42,409 bases of DNA, from contig CAJTOU010000021.1 in assembly GCA_910577835.1 (NCBI GenBank), forward strand, positions 15,836-58,244, given 5' to 3'. Position 1 is the first letter of the stretch, and each line of letters opens with the position of its first letter. Below are positions 16,046 through 24,974 of the stretch, one piece after another. The position numbers and the translations under genes are program-made. The DNA is from an uncultured Lachnospiraceae bacterium (lineage in GTDB: Bacteria; Bacillota_A; Clostridia; Lachnospirales; Lachnospiraceae). The notes beneath the pieces are model-generated. The model had not been told where the DNA came from. It made no database searches and saw nothing but the letters and a program-made list of their open reading frames with translations.

Positions 16046-17086
16046 ATGATAAAAGCTGGTATTATCGGTTCTACGGGTTACGCAGGGGCAGAGCTTGTAA
16101 GACTTCTTATGCAGCATAAGCATGCTGAAATTAAATGGTATGGCTCCAGAAGCTATATTGATAAAAAATATTATGAAGTATTTCAAAACATGTTTGAGAT
16201 TGTGGATGACAAATGTCTTGATGACAATATGGAGGAATTAAGCAGTGCAGTAGATGTGATTTTCACCGCTACTCCGCAGGGCTTATGTGCTTCGCTTGTC
16301 AATGAAGAGGTATTAAACAAAGTAAAAATCATTGATTTAAGCGCAGATTTCAGAATAAAAGACGTTAATATTTATGAAAAATGGTATGGAATTGAGCATA
16401 AAAGTCCACAGTTTATTGATGAGGCAGTCTATGGTCTCTGCGAGATAAACCGTGAAAAAATTAAGGGCGCAAGACTAATCGCAAATCCTGGCTGTTATCC
16501 GACATGCTCTGTTTTATCCATTTATCCAATGGCAAAGGAGGGTATCATTGATACAGATACGATTATTATCGATGCCAAATCAGGAACCTCCGGTGCCGGT
16601 CGTGGTGCAAAAGTAAATAATTTATATTGTGAGGTCAATGAAAACATCAAAGCATATGGTGTTACAACACACAGACATACTCCGGAAATAGAGGAGCAGC
16701 TTTCTTATGCGTCTGGCAGAGAAGTAACATTAAACTTCACACCTCATCTTGTACCGATGAACAGAGGAATTTTGGTTACTGCATATGCATCCTTAAAAAA
16801 ATCGGTTTCTTATGAGGAAATAAAATCAGTTTATGATAAATATTATAAGGAAGAAAAATTTGTCCGCGTGTTGGATAAGGGTGTATGTCCGGAGACCAGA
16901 TGGGTAGAAGGCAGCAATTATGTGGATGTGAATTTTCAGATAGATGAGCGCACAAACAGAATTATTATGATGGGAGCGATGGACAATCTTGTAAAGGGAG
17001 CTGCAGGACAGGCAGTTCAGAATATGAATTTGATTTTTGGATTAGAAGAAACAGAAGGTTTGCTTCAGGTTCCAATGTTTCCGTAA
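16046..17086 (+). CDS. argC: N-acetyl-gamma-glutamyl-phosphate reductase
   Basis: A 346-residue ArgC. It reduces N-acetylglutamyl phosphate to the semialdehyde with NADPH, the third step of ornithine synthesis. The N-terminal GIIGSTGYAGAELVRLL binds NADP (5-21). The catalytic cysteine is Cys150 in LIANPGCYPT, and HLVPMNRGILVT and the late VDVNFQ/GAMDNLVKGAAGQAVQNMN blocks are family-conserved. I chose ATG 16046 because family proteins begin there and GGAAGC-AAAAG precedes it; the frame is open 69 bases further up, overlapping the transcription start. It leads the plus-strand arg cluster, followed by a histidine phosphatase and then argJ, argB, argD. Confidence 0.95.
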   Translation: MIKAGIIGSTGYAGAELVRLLMQHKHAEIKWYGSRSYIDKKYYEVFQNMFEIVDDKCLDDNMEELSSAVDVIFTATPQGLCASLVNEEVLNKVKIIDLSADFRIKDVNIYEKWYGIEHKSPQFIDEAVYGLCEINREKIKGARLIANPGCYPTCSVLSIYPMAKEGIIDTDTIIIDAKSGTSGAGRGAKVNNLYCEVNENIKAYGVTTHRHTPEIEEQLSYASGREVTLNFTPHLVPMNRGILVTAYASLKKSVSYEEIKSVYDKYYKEEKFVRVLDKGVCPETRWVEGSNYVDVNFQIDERTNRIIMMGAMDNLVKGAAGQAVQNMNLIFGLEETEGLLQVPMFP

Positions 17087-17169
17087 ATAGAACAAAATTA
17101 AAAAATTTTATGAAAAAATGCATATCAAAAAATTATAATTTATAAACGGAACGGAGGGTTACCAAGAAA

Positions 17170-17757
17170 ATGACAACTATATATTTTGTAAGACACGCAC
17201 AATCAAATTATGAAAACCATGATGACCAAACAAGAGAGCTGACAGAAAAGGGATTAGAAGATAGAAAATTAGTATCAAAATATTTAAAAGATAAAAATAT
17301 TGATATTATATTATCCAGCCCATATAAGCGCGCTGTTGATACAGTCAGGCATTTTGCAGATAATAATAATTATACAATCGAAATCATTGATGATTTCAGA
17401 GAACGTAAAATAGACAGTGCTTGGATTGAAGATTTTAATGGTTTTAACAGACATCAATGGGAAGATTTTTCATATAAGCTTTCTGACGGAGAGACTTTAT
17501 ATGAGGTGCAGGAGAGAAATATCCGCACATTAAAGGATGTGCTTGAAAGATATAAAGATAAAAATATTGTTATTGGAAGCCATGGAACTGCCCTCAGTAC
17601 AATTATAAATTATTTTGACCACACCTTTGGATATGAGGATTTTGTAAAGATTAAATCGCTTATGCCGTGGATTGTCAAATTTGTTTTTGATAATGATACT
17701 ATTCAGGAAATGGAAATGGTGAATCTTTTTACAATATACAACTCCATAGTGTCATAG
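17170..17757 (+). CDS. Histidine phosphatase family protein (phosphoglycerate-mutase-like)
   Basis: A 195-residue member of the histidine phosphatase superfamily. The phosphorylated histidine is in FVRHAQSNYE (His9 of RHA), arginines follow in SSPYKRAVDT, and the second catalytic histidine is in VIGSHGTALS (about 140). These enzymes remove phosphate from sugars, nucleotides or proteins; the substrate is unknown. It starts after GGAGGG and lies between argC and argJ on the same strand, 83 bases after argC and 50 before argJ, so it is probably co-transcribed with arginine genes. That position is odd for this family and no arginine-related role is established. Confidence 0.88.
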   Translation: MTTIYFVRHAQSNYENHDDQTRELTEKGLEDRKLVSKYLKDKNIDIILSSPYKRAVDTVRHFADNNNYTIEIIDDFRERKIDSAWIEDFNGFNRHQWEDFSYKLSDGETLYEVQERNIRTLKDVLERYKDKNIVIGSHGTALSTIINYFDHTFGYEDFVKIKSLMPWIVKFVFDNDTIQEMEMVNLFTIYNSIVS

Positions 17758-17806
17758 GTGGTCTGTCTCAAAAATGATATACATGGAAATAGAAAGGAAG
17801 AAAAAT

Positions 17807-19036
17807 ATGAAACAGATAGAAGGTGGCGTAACAGCCGCAAAAGGATTTCAGGCATCAGGCGTTGAAGTCGGGATTAAAGCGGGCCATGCCGGAAAAAAAG
17901 ATATGGCAATGATATGCAGCGAAACCAGTTGTAAAACAGCGGGAACTTTTACCAGCAATATTGTAAAGGCGGCACCTGTCAAATATGATATGGAAATTGT
18001 AAAAAACAGCTCTGGTGTTCATGCAGTTGTGGTAAACAGCGGGATTGCAAATGCATGTACCGGCGAAGAAGGTATGAAAAACTGTAAGATAATAGCAGGG
18101 GAGACAGCCGGAGTTTTGAACATTCCTGCTGATTCGGTTTTAATCGGTTCCACAGGCGTTATCGGCGCGCAGCTTCCAATGGATACCATCAAAAAAGGAA
18201 TCCATCTGCTTGCCGGACAGCTTGGAAGCAAGCCGGAATATGCATTATCCGCTGCACAGGCGATTATGACAACAGATACCATACCAAAGCAGATTGCATA
18301 TGAGACAGTAATTGGCGGAAGGACAGTAACTGTTGGCGGAATGTGCAAAGGTTCTGGTATGATTCATCCAAATATGTGTACCATGCTGGCGTTCATTACC
18401 ACAGATATCAATATTTCAAAGGAAATGCTGACAGAAATAGTCAAGGAAGATGTCAAAGATACCTTTAATATGATTTCCGTAGACGGCGACACCTCGACAA
18501 ATGATACTATGCTGGTACTTGCAAATGGTCTGGCGGGCAATCCTGAAATTACAGAAAAAAATGAGGATTATTATAAATTTGCAAAGGTATTAAAGGAAGT
18601 AAATACATATCTGGCAAAGAAAATGGCAGGAGACGGAGAAGGCGCAACTGCGTTATTTGAGGTTCATGTGATTCATGCAGATACAAAAGAAAACGCAGTT
18701 ACTCTGGCAAAATCAGTTGTTACTTCCAGTCTTGTAAAATGTGCCATCTGTGGTCATGACGCAAACTGGGGAAGGATTTTGTGCGCAATGGGTTATTCAG
18801 GCGTTCAGTTTGACCCTGAAAAAGTGGACCTTTATTTTGAAAGCAGCGCGGGAAAAATTCAGATAACAGAAAACAGCGTATCTACCGGTTACAGTGAGGA
18901 AGAGGCCACAAAAATTCTTTCCTGTGAGGAAGTAACTGCGTTCATTGATGTAAAAATGGGCGAGGCAGAAGCTACGGCATGGGGCTGTGACCTTACACAT
19001 GAATATGTAAGCATTAATGCGGATTATAGAAGCTGA
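17807..19036 (+). CDS. argJ: Bifunctional ornithine acetyltransferase / N-acetylglutamate synthase
   Basis: A 409-residue ArgJ. It moves the acetyl group from N-acetylornithine to glutamate and so closes the acetyl cycle. The precursor cuts itself before a threonine that becomes the nucleophile: here HPNMCTMLAF, with Thr192 and a cysteine rather than the more common alanine before it. Other family blocks are VVNSGIANACTG and VDGDTSTNDTMLVLANG. ATG 17807 follows GAAAGGAAG and gives the family start MKQIEGGVTAAKGF; an ATG 33 bases earlier has no ribosome site. Its presence with argB, argC and argD indicates the cyclic pathway, so separate argA/argE may not be needed. Confidence 0.95.
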   Translation: MKQIEGGVTAAKGFQASGVEVGIKAGHAGKKDMAMICSETSCKTAGTFTSNIVKAAPVKYDMEIVKNSSGVHAVVVNSGIANACTGEEGMKNCKIIAGETAGVLNIPADSVLIGSTGVIGAQLPMDTIKKGIHLLAGQLGSKPEYALSAAQAIMTTDTIPKQIAYETVIGGRTVTVGGMCKGSGMIHPNMCTMLAFITTDINISKEMLTEIVKEDVKDTFNMISVDGDTSTNDTMLVLANGLAGNPEITEKNEDYYKFAKVLKEVNTYLAKKMAGDGEGATALFEVHVIHADTKENAVTLAKSVVTSSLVKCAICGHDANWGRILCAMGYSGVQFDPEKVDLYFESSAGKIQITENSVSTGYSEEEATKILSCEEVTAFIDVKMGEAEATAWGCDLTHEYVSINADYRS

Positions 19037-19088
19037 TTGGATAAAGTGTAAAGATATTTGCGAAAAGAATATAAAAGAAAGGATATAG

Positions 19089-19140
19089 GCCGCGGATTTA
19101 TGTATGTGATATGGCAGAGTGATACTATAAAATCTGCGGC
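19089..19140 (+). repeat. Intergenic hairpin before argB
   Basis: Arms GCCGCGGATTTA and TAAAATCTGCGGC pair over 11 bases with one G-U and a bulge. It lies in the 115-base gap between argJ and argB and has no T-run, so it may act as an RNA stability or processing element within the operon message. Confidence 0.5.
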
Positions 19141-19151
19141 ATGGTAAGAAC

Positions 19152-20042
19152 ATGTCAGTAGAAGCATTACAGGAAAAGGCAAATGTGCTGATTGAAGCAC
19201 TTCCTTATATACAGAGATTTAATCGAAAAATTATTGTTGTAAAATATGGCGGAAGCGCCATGACGGACGAAAAGCTGAAAATAAATGTAATTAAAGATGT
19301 TACTCTTTTAAAGCTGGTTGGATTTAAGCCAATTATTGTACACGGTGGAGGTAAGGAAATCAGCAGATGGGTGGAAATGTCAGGAAAAGAGCCAAGATTT
19401 GTAAATGGACTCCGTGTTACAGATGCAGCTACAATGGAGATTGCGGAAATGGTTCTTGGAAAAGTGGGAAAGCAGCTTGTCAGACATGTGGAGGAGCTTG
19501 GTGTACGAGCAGTAAGCATAAGCGGCAAAGACGGCATGCTGATTAAATGCAAAAAAAGATACAGCGGCGGCGAGGATATCGGTTTTGTAGGAGAAATTAC
19601 AAAAGTAAATCCAAAGATTCTTTATGATTTAATAGAAAAGGATTATCTTCCAATTGTCAGTCCCATTGGCATGGATGAGGAGTTTAATTCTTATAATATC
19701 AATGCAGACGATGCCGCCTGTGCGATTGCACGGGAAGTCAAAGCAGAAAAACTTGCCTTTCTTACAGATGTAGAAGGAGTTTACAAAAATCCTTCTGATA
19801 AAAGTTCTCTTATTTCGGAGCTTCGTGTCAGAGAAGCAAAAGAACTGATAAGTCAGGGTAATATTGGAGGCGGTATGCTGCCAAAGTTAAATAACTGTAT
19901 TGATGCAATTGATAATGGAGTTTCGAGAGTACATATTTTGGATGGAAGAATTCTTCACTGTCTTTTGTTGGAAATATTTACGAATAAGGGAATTGGAACA
20001 GCGATTATTAATGATACAGATGATAAATTTTATCATGAATAA
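19152..20042 (+). CDS. argB: Acetylglutamate kinase
   Basis: A 296-residue ArgB, an amino-acid-kinase fold enzyme that phosphorylates N-acetylglutamate, the second step and usual control point by arginine feedback. Conserved blocks: VVKYGGSAM (28-36), VHGGGKEIS (about 62-70), FVNGLRVTD (about 87-95), NINADDAACAIA (about 180), and FLTDVEGVY (about 200). The N-terminal helix extension (VEALQEKANVLIEALPYIQRF) is the form found in arginine-sensitive hexameric enzymes. The ribosome site before the ATG is weak (GGTAAG), and a hairpin lies just upstream. A small hairpin follows directly after the stop. Confidence 0.95.
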   Translation: MSVEALQEKANVLIEALPYIQRFNRKIIVVKYGGSAMTDEKLKINVIKDVTLLKLVGFKPIIVHGGGKEISRWVEMSGKEPRFVNGLRVTDAATMEIAEMVLGKVGKQLVRHVEELGVRAVSISGKDGMLIKCKKRYSGGEDIGFVGEITKVNPKILYDLIEKDYLPIVSPIGMDEEFNSYNINADDAACAIAREVKAEKLAFLTDVEGVYKNPSDKSSLISELRVREAKELISQGNIGGGMLPKLNNCIDAIDNGVSRVHILDGRILHCLLLEIFTNKGIGTAIINDTDDKFYHE

Positions 20043-20043
20043 T

Positions 20044-20066
20044 GCAACCAACCGAAGGTTGATTGC
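20044..20066 (-). repeat. GCAATCA/TGGTTGC hairpin, copy 1
   Basis: On the minus strand GCAATCAACC, TTC and GGTTGGTTGC form a 10-bp stem with one U-G pair. Related hairpins lie at 31670 and 35069 on the plus strand. This one begins two bases after the argB stop. Confidence 0.6.
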
Positions 20067-20247
20067 TCAATAATGCAGTCGAGGTCTGGCTGTTCAATTA
20101 TATGTCTGAAAAATAAAAACAGGTTTATAGGTGTTCCTGTAAATAACCTAAATATGTGATATAAGGAGCAAACCACAGGTTTTGGGCAGTCGTATTTCTT
20201 TTGCAGAAAATGACTTTATATACCAAAAATTTGCGGCGTGGAACAAA

Positions 20248-21444
20248 ATGGAAAATAAATATATGGAAGAGGCAGAACAAGTACTTCTTCATACCTATAA
20301 CAGATTTCGAATCGTTCTTGACAAAGGCGAGGGAGTATATCTATATGATGTAAACGGAAAAAAATACCTTGATTTTGCGGCAGGAATCGCAGTGTTTGCG
20401 TTAGGCTATCACAATGAAAAATACAATAATGCTTTAAAACACCAGATTGATAAAGTGATTCACACTTCGAACCTTTATTATAATGTACCTGCCATTGAAG
20501 CAGCAAAAAAAATCACAAAAGTTTCAGGTATGGACAGAGTATTTTTTACCAACAGCGGAACAGAAGCGATTGAAGGTGCGTTAAAGCTTGCAAAAAAATA
20601 TGCATATAACAGAGATGGGGCAGCAGACCATGAAATCATTGCCATGAAACATTCCTTTCATGGAAGAAGCATAGGTGCTCTTTCTGTAACTGGAAACGCA
20701 CATTATCAGATTCCGTTTCAGCCGTTAATGTCAGGGATTCAATTTGCCGAATATAATCAGCTTGAAAGTGTGAAAGCACTTGTCAACCAAAAGACCTGTG
20801 CGATTATTATGGAAACTGTACAGGGTGAAGGGGGAATTTATCCTGCAAAACCTGAGTTTATTGAGGGAGTAAGAAAAATTTGTGATGAAAATGATATTCT
20901 TTTGATTCTTGATGAAATTCAGTGTGGAATGGGCAGAACCGGAACCATGTTTGCTTATGAGGCATACGGAATAGAGCCGGATATCGTAACTGTTGCAAAA
21001 GCTCTTGGCTGCGGAATTCCAATAGGCGCATTTGCAGCAAAGGAAAGAGTTGCAAATGCAATGGTTCCAGGCGACCATGGAACAACTTATGGTGGAAATC
21101 CTCTGGCATGTGCGGCAGCAAATAAGGTATTTGAGCTGTTTGAGGAAGAAAATATTCTTGAAAATGTAAAGAAAGTATCTGCATATCTTGAAAGCAGGCT
21201 GGATAAGCTTGTGGAAAAGTATGAATTTATTACGGAAAGACGTGGAAAAGGACTTATGCAAGGACTTGTTGTGACAAAGCCGGTATCTCAGATAATAAAC
21301 CGCGCGATTGAAAACGGACTGCTTGTTATATCGGCAGGAGCAGATGTATTAAGGCTTGTACCGCCGCTTATTATTACAGAGGAAAATGTAGATGACATGA
21401 TAGAGATTTTGGAGAAATCTTTTTCATGTATTCTAAACTCATAG
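20248..21444 (+). CDS. argD: Acetylornithine aminotransferase
   Basis: A 398-residue class III aminotransferase. It converts N-acetylglutamate semialdehyde to N-acetylornithine with glutamate as amino donor and PLP as cofactor. The PLP-binding stretch FFTNSGTEAIEGALKLA (about 99-115), LLILDEIQCGMGRTG (about 218-232) and the Schiff-base lysine Lys251 in TVAKALGCGIPIG are all present. ATG 20248 gives the family N-terminus; a later ATG at 20263 is possible, and the ribosome site for either is weak. The 205-base gap after argB holds the small hairpin at 20044 and no gene. It is the last recognisable arg gene here. Confidence 0.94.
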   Translation: MENKYMEEAEQVLLHTYNRFRIVLDKGEGVYLYDVNGKKYLDFAAGIAVFALGYHNEKYNNALKHQIDKVIHTSNLYYNVPAIEAAKKITKVSGMDRVFFTNSGTEAIEGALKLAKKYAYNRDGAADHEIIAMKHSFHGRSIGALSVTGNAHYQIPFQPLMSGIQFAEYNQLESVKALVNQKTCAIIMETVQGEGGIYPAKPEFIEGVRKICDENDILLILDEIQCGMGRTGTMFAYEAYGIEPDIVTVAKALGCGIPIGAFAAKERVANAMVPGDHGTTYGGNPLACAAANKVFELFEEENILENVKKVSAYLESRLDKLVEKYEFITERRGKGLMQGLVVTKPVSQIINRAIENGLLVISAGADVLRLVPPLIITEENVDDMIEILEKSFSCILNS

Positions 21445-21540
21445 ATTATTAATATATCCATAACAGCTTGGCTGTTAAAATATAGGAAAGTAAGATGCAA
21501 ATATAGATATTAAAAAAATATATATGAGGTAAATTATAAA

Positions 21541-21975
21541 ATGGCGATAACAGAGTATCCGGCAGGAAAACTGAATAATATTGGATTCGTAGTTATATTT
21601 ACAAGATATCAGAAGAAATGGGTTTACTGCTGGCATAGACACAGACAGAGTTTTGAGCATCCGGCAGGTCATGTTGAGTTAAATGAAATACCCATAGAAG
21701 CTGCAAAAAGAGAATTATTTGAGGAAACTGGAATTAAAGATTGTAACATAATACCTTTGTGGGATTATGAATATATTTGGGGAAATGGTCAGGGAAGTAA
21801 TAATGGAAGAGTCTTTTATGCAGAAGTAAATTCTTTGGGAAAGCTCCCAGAAAGTGAGATGGAACGAATAGAATTTTTTGATACAGTTCCAGAAAATTAT
21901 ACGTATAACAGAGAAGATGAAATCAGAGATATAGAAAAGGTTGAAAACTATTTAAATAAGATAAAAATATTATAA
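21541..21975 (+). CDS. Nudix hydrolase
   Basis: A 144-residue single-domain Nudix protein. The Nudix box is complete: AGHVELNEI followed by AKRELFEETGI (about 42-64). The first strand GFVVIFTRYQKKWVYCWHRH and the late RIEFFDTVPENYTYNREDEI align with the Nudix half of the fusion protein at 11146, so the two look like paralogs. The substrate cannot be predicted. The start follows a weak GAGGT at 21526. It lies about 100 bases after argD and may be outside the arg operon. Confidence 0.88.
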   Translation: MAITEYPAGKLNNIGFVVIFTRYQKKWVYCWHRHRQSFEHPAGHVELNEIPIEAAKRELFEETGIKDCNIIPLWDYEYIWGNGQGSNNGRVFYAEVNSLGKLPESEMERIEFFDTVPENYTYNREDEIRDIEKVENYLNKIKIL

Positions 21976-22035
21976 GGATTCATATATGGAAGTTTAAAAT
22001 GATAGAAATCCAAAATAGAAAGGAAACGAAATTTT

Positions 22036-22527
22036 ATGGGAATGACAGGTTATTATTTCAGAGCAGATGAGGATATGATGAAAAAAATCAGAGAGGAGGG
22101 TACCAGTGCCGTTGTTTTTGATGAAAATAATGGCAACTATTTAATGGATATAGATAAAACATGGCACGCAATTCATTATACTTTGACAGGGACAGCGTAT
22201 GAAATAGAAGGAGATGATGACATAGGACATCTTATATTAGGCGGAGTGCCGGTTGACGATGAAGATATGGGATATGGCCCTGCAAGGCTTTTTACGAAAG
22301 AGCAGGTTGCATTATTAAATAATGTATTAAAAGAATGGGATGAAACATTGTTTCGGCAAAATTTTAATATGGAAGGCATGTTTGAGGAAGAAATTTATCC
22401 ATTGATAGAGGGACAGGATGAGGAAGAAGAATTTTTTTCTTATGTGTGGTCTTATTTTGTGTGGATGAAAGAATTTTTTCAGGAGGCGGCTGAGGAAGAA
22501 CAGTATGTTTTGACTTTTCTTGCCTGA
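22036..22527 (+). CDS. DUF1877 (YfbM-like) protein
   Basis: A 163-residue protein with the DUF1877/YfbM pattern: MGMTGYYFRADEDMMKKI at the start, then MDIDKTWHAIHYTLTG and DDEDMGYGPARLFTKEQV. YfbM is a small structured protein of unknown function in many bacteria. No catalytic motif or membrane segment is seen; the C-terminal half is very acidic. GAAAGGAAACG precedes the ATG. A terminator hairpin follows about 20 bases after the stop, so it is probably transcribed with the preceding Nudix gene or alone. Confidence 0.82.
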   Translation: MGMTGYYFRADEDMMKKIREEGTSAVVFDENNGNYLMDIDKTWHAIHYTLTGTAYEIEGDDDIGHLILGGVPVDDEDMGYGPARLFTKEQVALLNNVLKEWDETLFRQNFNMEGMFEEEIYPLIEGQDEEEEFFSYVWSYFVWMKEFFQEAAEEEQYVLTFLA

Positions 22528-22547
22528 GATAAAATTATTATGGAATA

Positions 22548-22582
22548 GGGCTGTTGCGTATGAATATTAAGCAATACAGCTT
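22548..22582. terminator. GGCTGTTGC-type stem-loop
   Basis: GGGCTGTTGC pairs with GCAATACAGC with a two-base bulge, followed by TTTC. It sits between the DUF1877 stop and the DUF1538 promoter and probably ends the upstream transcript. It belongs with hairpins at 12872 and 40787. Confidence 0.55.
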
Positions 22583-22604
22583 TCAGATAAATTCCATAAT
22601 CATA

Positions 22605-22633
22605 TTGCACACATTCAGATAAAATGATATAAT
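22605..22633 (+). promoter_or_regulatory. Sigma-A promoter for the DUF1538-PII operon
   Basis: TTGCAC and a perfect TATAAT are separated by exactly 17 bases, about 68 bases before the ATG at 22702. Confidence 0.7.
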
Positions 22634-22701
22634 ACATCAAATAAAAACAGTGCAAAAAACAATGAAATATTTCAAACAGCATTTGACAAAGGTGGTATTA
22701 T

Positions 22702-24258
22702 ATGAATCAAAAGTTAAAAGAAAATATTCTTGAATCGCTCTCCGCAGTTCTTCCTATTACAGGTATTGTTCTTTTGCTCAGTATCCTTTTGGTTCCAGTA
22801 GAAATCGGCACAATGGTAATGTTTATTTCTGGTGCGGTTCTTTTGGTTGTCGGCATGGGATTTTTTCAGCTTGGTGCGGAAATGTCCATGACGCCTTTGG
22901 GAGAAGGCATCGGCGTACAGATATCAAAAACCCGTAAGATTTTTCTGATTTTACTGATAGGCTTCTTTATGGGAGCGATTATCACAATTTCAGAGCCCGA
23001 TTTACAGGTGTTGGCGGAGCAGGTTCCCTCTATTCCCAATTACACTCTTATTCTGACCGTAGCCGCCGGTGTTGGAATCTTTCTGGCGGTTGCGATTTTA
23101 AGAATATTATTTCAGATTCATCTTTCCACCATTTTAATTATTTTATATATCGCATTAATCGGAATGTCATTCTTGGTATCAAAAGATTTTCTGGCGGTTG
23201 CCTTCGATTCAGGCGGTGTAACCACAGGTCCTATGACAGTTCCTTTTATTATGGCTATGGGTGTCGGTCTTGCTTCCGTCAGAGGAGACAGAAATGCCTC
23301 AAGCGACAGCTTTGGTCTGGTAGCCCTTTCAAGTATAGGACCTGTTCTGGCTGTTTTGATTCTTGGCTTCTTCTTTCATCCGACGGAAGCAGCATATGGA
23401 AATTCGGCAGTTGCGAATGTACATACCACCCGTGATGTTGTCTGGGAGTTTTTTATCAATATGCCGCCATATGTCAGAGAGGTTTTGATTTCATTGCTTC
23501 CGGTGGCCGCAGTGTTTTTTATTTTTCAGTTGTTTACCCACCGTTATAAACATCGTCAGAGAAAGCGTATTATCGTTGGTTTTGCATATACTTATATTGG
23601 ACTTGTATTATTCTTATGCGGAGTCAATGTCGGCTTTGCTCCGGTTGGTTCCTCGCTTGGACACGACATTGCTTCTGAGAGCTGGAAGTGGTTTCTGATA
23701 CCGATTGGTATGCTGATTGGATATTATATTGTAAAGGCGGAGCCCGCAATTCAGGTGTTAAATCATCAGGTAGAAGATGTGACAAACGGCGCAGTTTCTG
23801 CAAAATCAATGAACCGCTGCCTTTCTATCGGCGTAGCTGTCAGCGTGGGGCTTGCCATGCTTCGGGTACTGACAGGACTTCCGATTTACTGGATTATTAT
23901 ACCGGGATATGTCATTGCATTAGTTTTGTCAAGGCTTGTGCCGAAAATGTTTGTCGGTATTGCGTTTGACTCTGGTGGTGTGGCAAGCGGACCGATGACC
24001 ACCACATTTTTGCTTCCTTTGAGTATTGGGGCCTGTGAGGCTGTCGGAGGAAATATTATGACAGATGCTTTCGGCGTAGTAGCATTAGTGGCGCTGACTC
24101 CGTTAATCGCTGTTCAGATTATGGGAATGCAGTATAAATGGAAGCTTAAAAAAGCTCATGCTCTTGTGCCGGATACAGTTTCCAAGGATATAAAAGATAA
24201 GGTTATTGAGGATGAGATTTTTGAGGATGATATCTTTGACTTTGAGGAGGAAGATTAA
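22702..24258 (+). CDS. DUF1538 integral membrane protein
   Basis: A 518-residue polytopic membrane protein with about 12 hydrophobic segments. It has two DUF1538 halves, each with the same motif: AFDSGGVTTGPMTVPF (about residue 172) followed by SDSFGLVAL, and AFDSGGVASGPMTTTF (about 423) followed by TDAFGVVAL. Such inverted or tandem duplication is typical of transporters and channels. The loops carry the GPMT motif, which may line a pore. The C-terminal tail is strongly acidic. Function is unknown. The PII-like gene starts three bases after its stop, suggesting a membrane protein controlled by a PII-type sensor, as with AmtB-GlnK. Confidence 0.85.
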   Translation: MNQKLKENILESLSAVLPITGIVLLLSILLVPVEIGTMVMFISGAVLLVVGMGFFQLGAEMSMTPLGEGIGVQISKTRKIFLILLIGFFMGAIITISEPDLQVLAEQVPSIPNYTLILTVAAGVGIFLAVAILRILFQIHLSTILIILYIALIGMSFLVSKDFLAVAFDSGGVTTGPMTVPFIMAMGVGLASVRGDRNASSDSFGLVALSSIGPVLAVLILGFFFHPTEAAYGNSAVANVHTTRDVVWEFFINMPPYVREVLISLLPVAAVFFIFQLFTHRYKHRQRKRIIVGFAYTYIGLVLFLCGVNVGFAPVGSSLGHDIASESWKWFLIPIGMLIGYYIVKAEPAIQVLNHQVEDVTNGAVSAKSMNRCLSIGVAVSVGLAMLRVLTGLPIYWIIIPGYVIALVLSRLVPKMFVGIAFDSGGVASGPMTTTFLLPLSIGACEAVGGNIMTDAFGVVALVALTPLIAVQIMGMQYKWKLKKAHALVPDTVSKDIKDKVIEDEIFEDDIFDFEEED

Positions 24259-24260
24259 AA

Positions 24261-24956
24261 ATGAGTGCGAATAATAAAAAAATACCTTTGCGAATGTTAT
24301 TCCTGATTGCCACTCCGAAGCTGGCAAATAAAGCGGCGAATCTGTTCAAAGAAGACAATGTGCCATTGCAGTATCTATTCTATGCGCAGGGTACTGCCTC
24401 CAGTGAAATCATGGATACACTCGGACTTGGCAGTATTGACAAGACTGTGCTTATGAGCATGATACCAAAGCTGTTTGCAGATAAGTTGCTGATAAAACTG
24501 CGAAAGGAGCTTCATCTGGGTATGCCGAATACCGGAGTTGCATTTACGGTAGCGATATCCGGCGCCAGCGCCCGCACAATTAAGATGCTCGAAAGCCTGC
24601 CGCCAGAGGAAAGTCAAGGAACTCTAAGAAAGGAAGAAAATGAAGTGACAGAAAATGAATACAATATGATTCTGGTAATTGTAAATCAGGGATTCAGTGA
24701 AGAGGTAATGGATGCTGCAAGACCGGCAGGAGCATCAGGAGGTACCGCATTCCATTGTAGAAGAGTCGGAAATGAAGAGGCTATGAAATTCTGGAGCATC
24801 AGCGTACAGCAGGAAAAGGAAATTGTTCTGATTCTTGTGAAAAAAGAATCAAAGCTGCCGATTATGCAGGCGATTGCACAGAAATGCGGAATGCAGACAG
24901 AAGCAAACGGAATGGTTTTATCTCTGCCAGTAGATGGTGTTGAGGGAATGAATTGA
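24261..24956 (+). CDS. Two-domain PII-like signalling protein
   Basis: A 231-residue protein that looks like two PII-type domains in tandem, about 8-105 and 128-228. The first has LRMLFLIATPKLANKAANLF and a variable loop; the second has NMILVIVNQGFSEEVMDAA, GASGGTAFHCRRVG and the end LPVDGVEGM, which matches the PII C-terminal signature. PII proteins sense ATP/ADP and metabolites and bind membrane transporters. The gene follows the DUF1538 gene by two bases, with its ribosome site GAGGAGG inside that gene, so the two are coupled. I infer regulation of the DUF1538 protein; ligand and direction are unknown. Confidence 0.8.
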   Translation: MSANNKKIPLRMLFLIATPKLANKAANLFKEDNVPLQYLFYAQGTASSEIMDTLGLGSIDKTVLMSMIPKLFADKLLIKLRKELHLGMPNTGVAFTVAISGASARTIKMLESLPPEESQGTLRKEENEVTENEYNMILVIVNQGFSEEVMDAARPAGASGGTAFHCRRVGNEEAMKFWSISVQQEKEIVLILVKKESKLPIMQAIAQKCGMQTEANGMVLSLPVDGVEGMN

Positions 24957-24974
24957 TATATTATGGAGGTAGTT

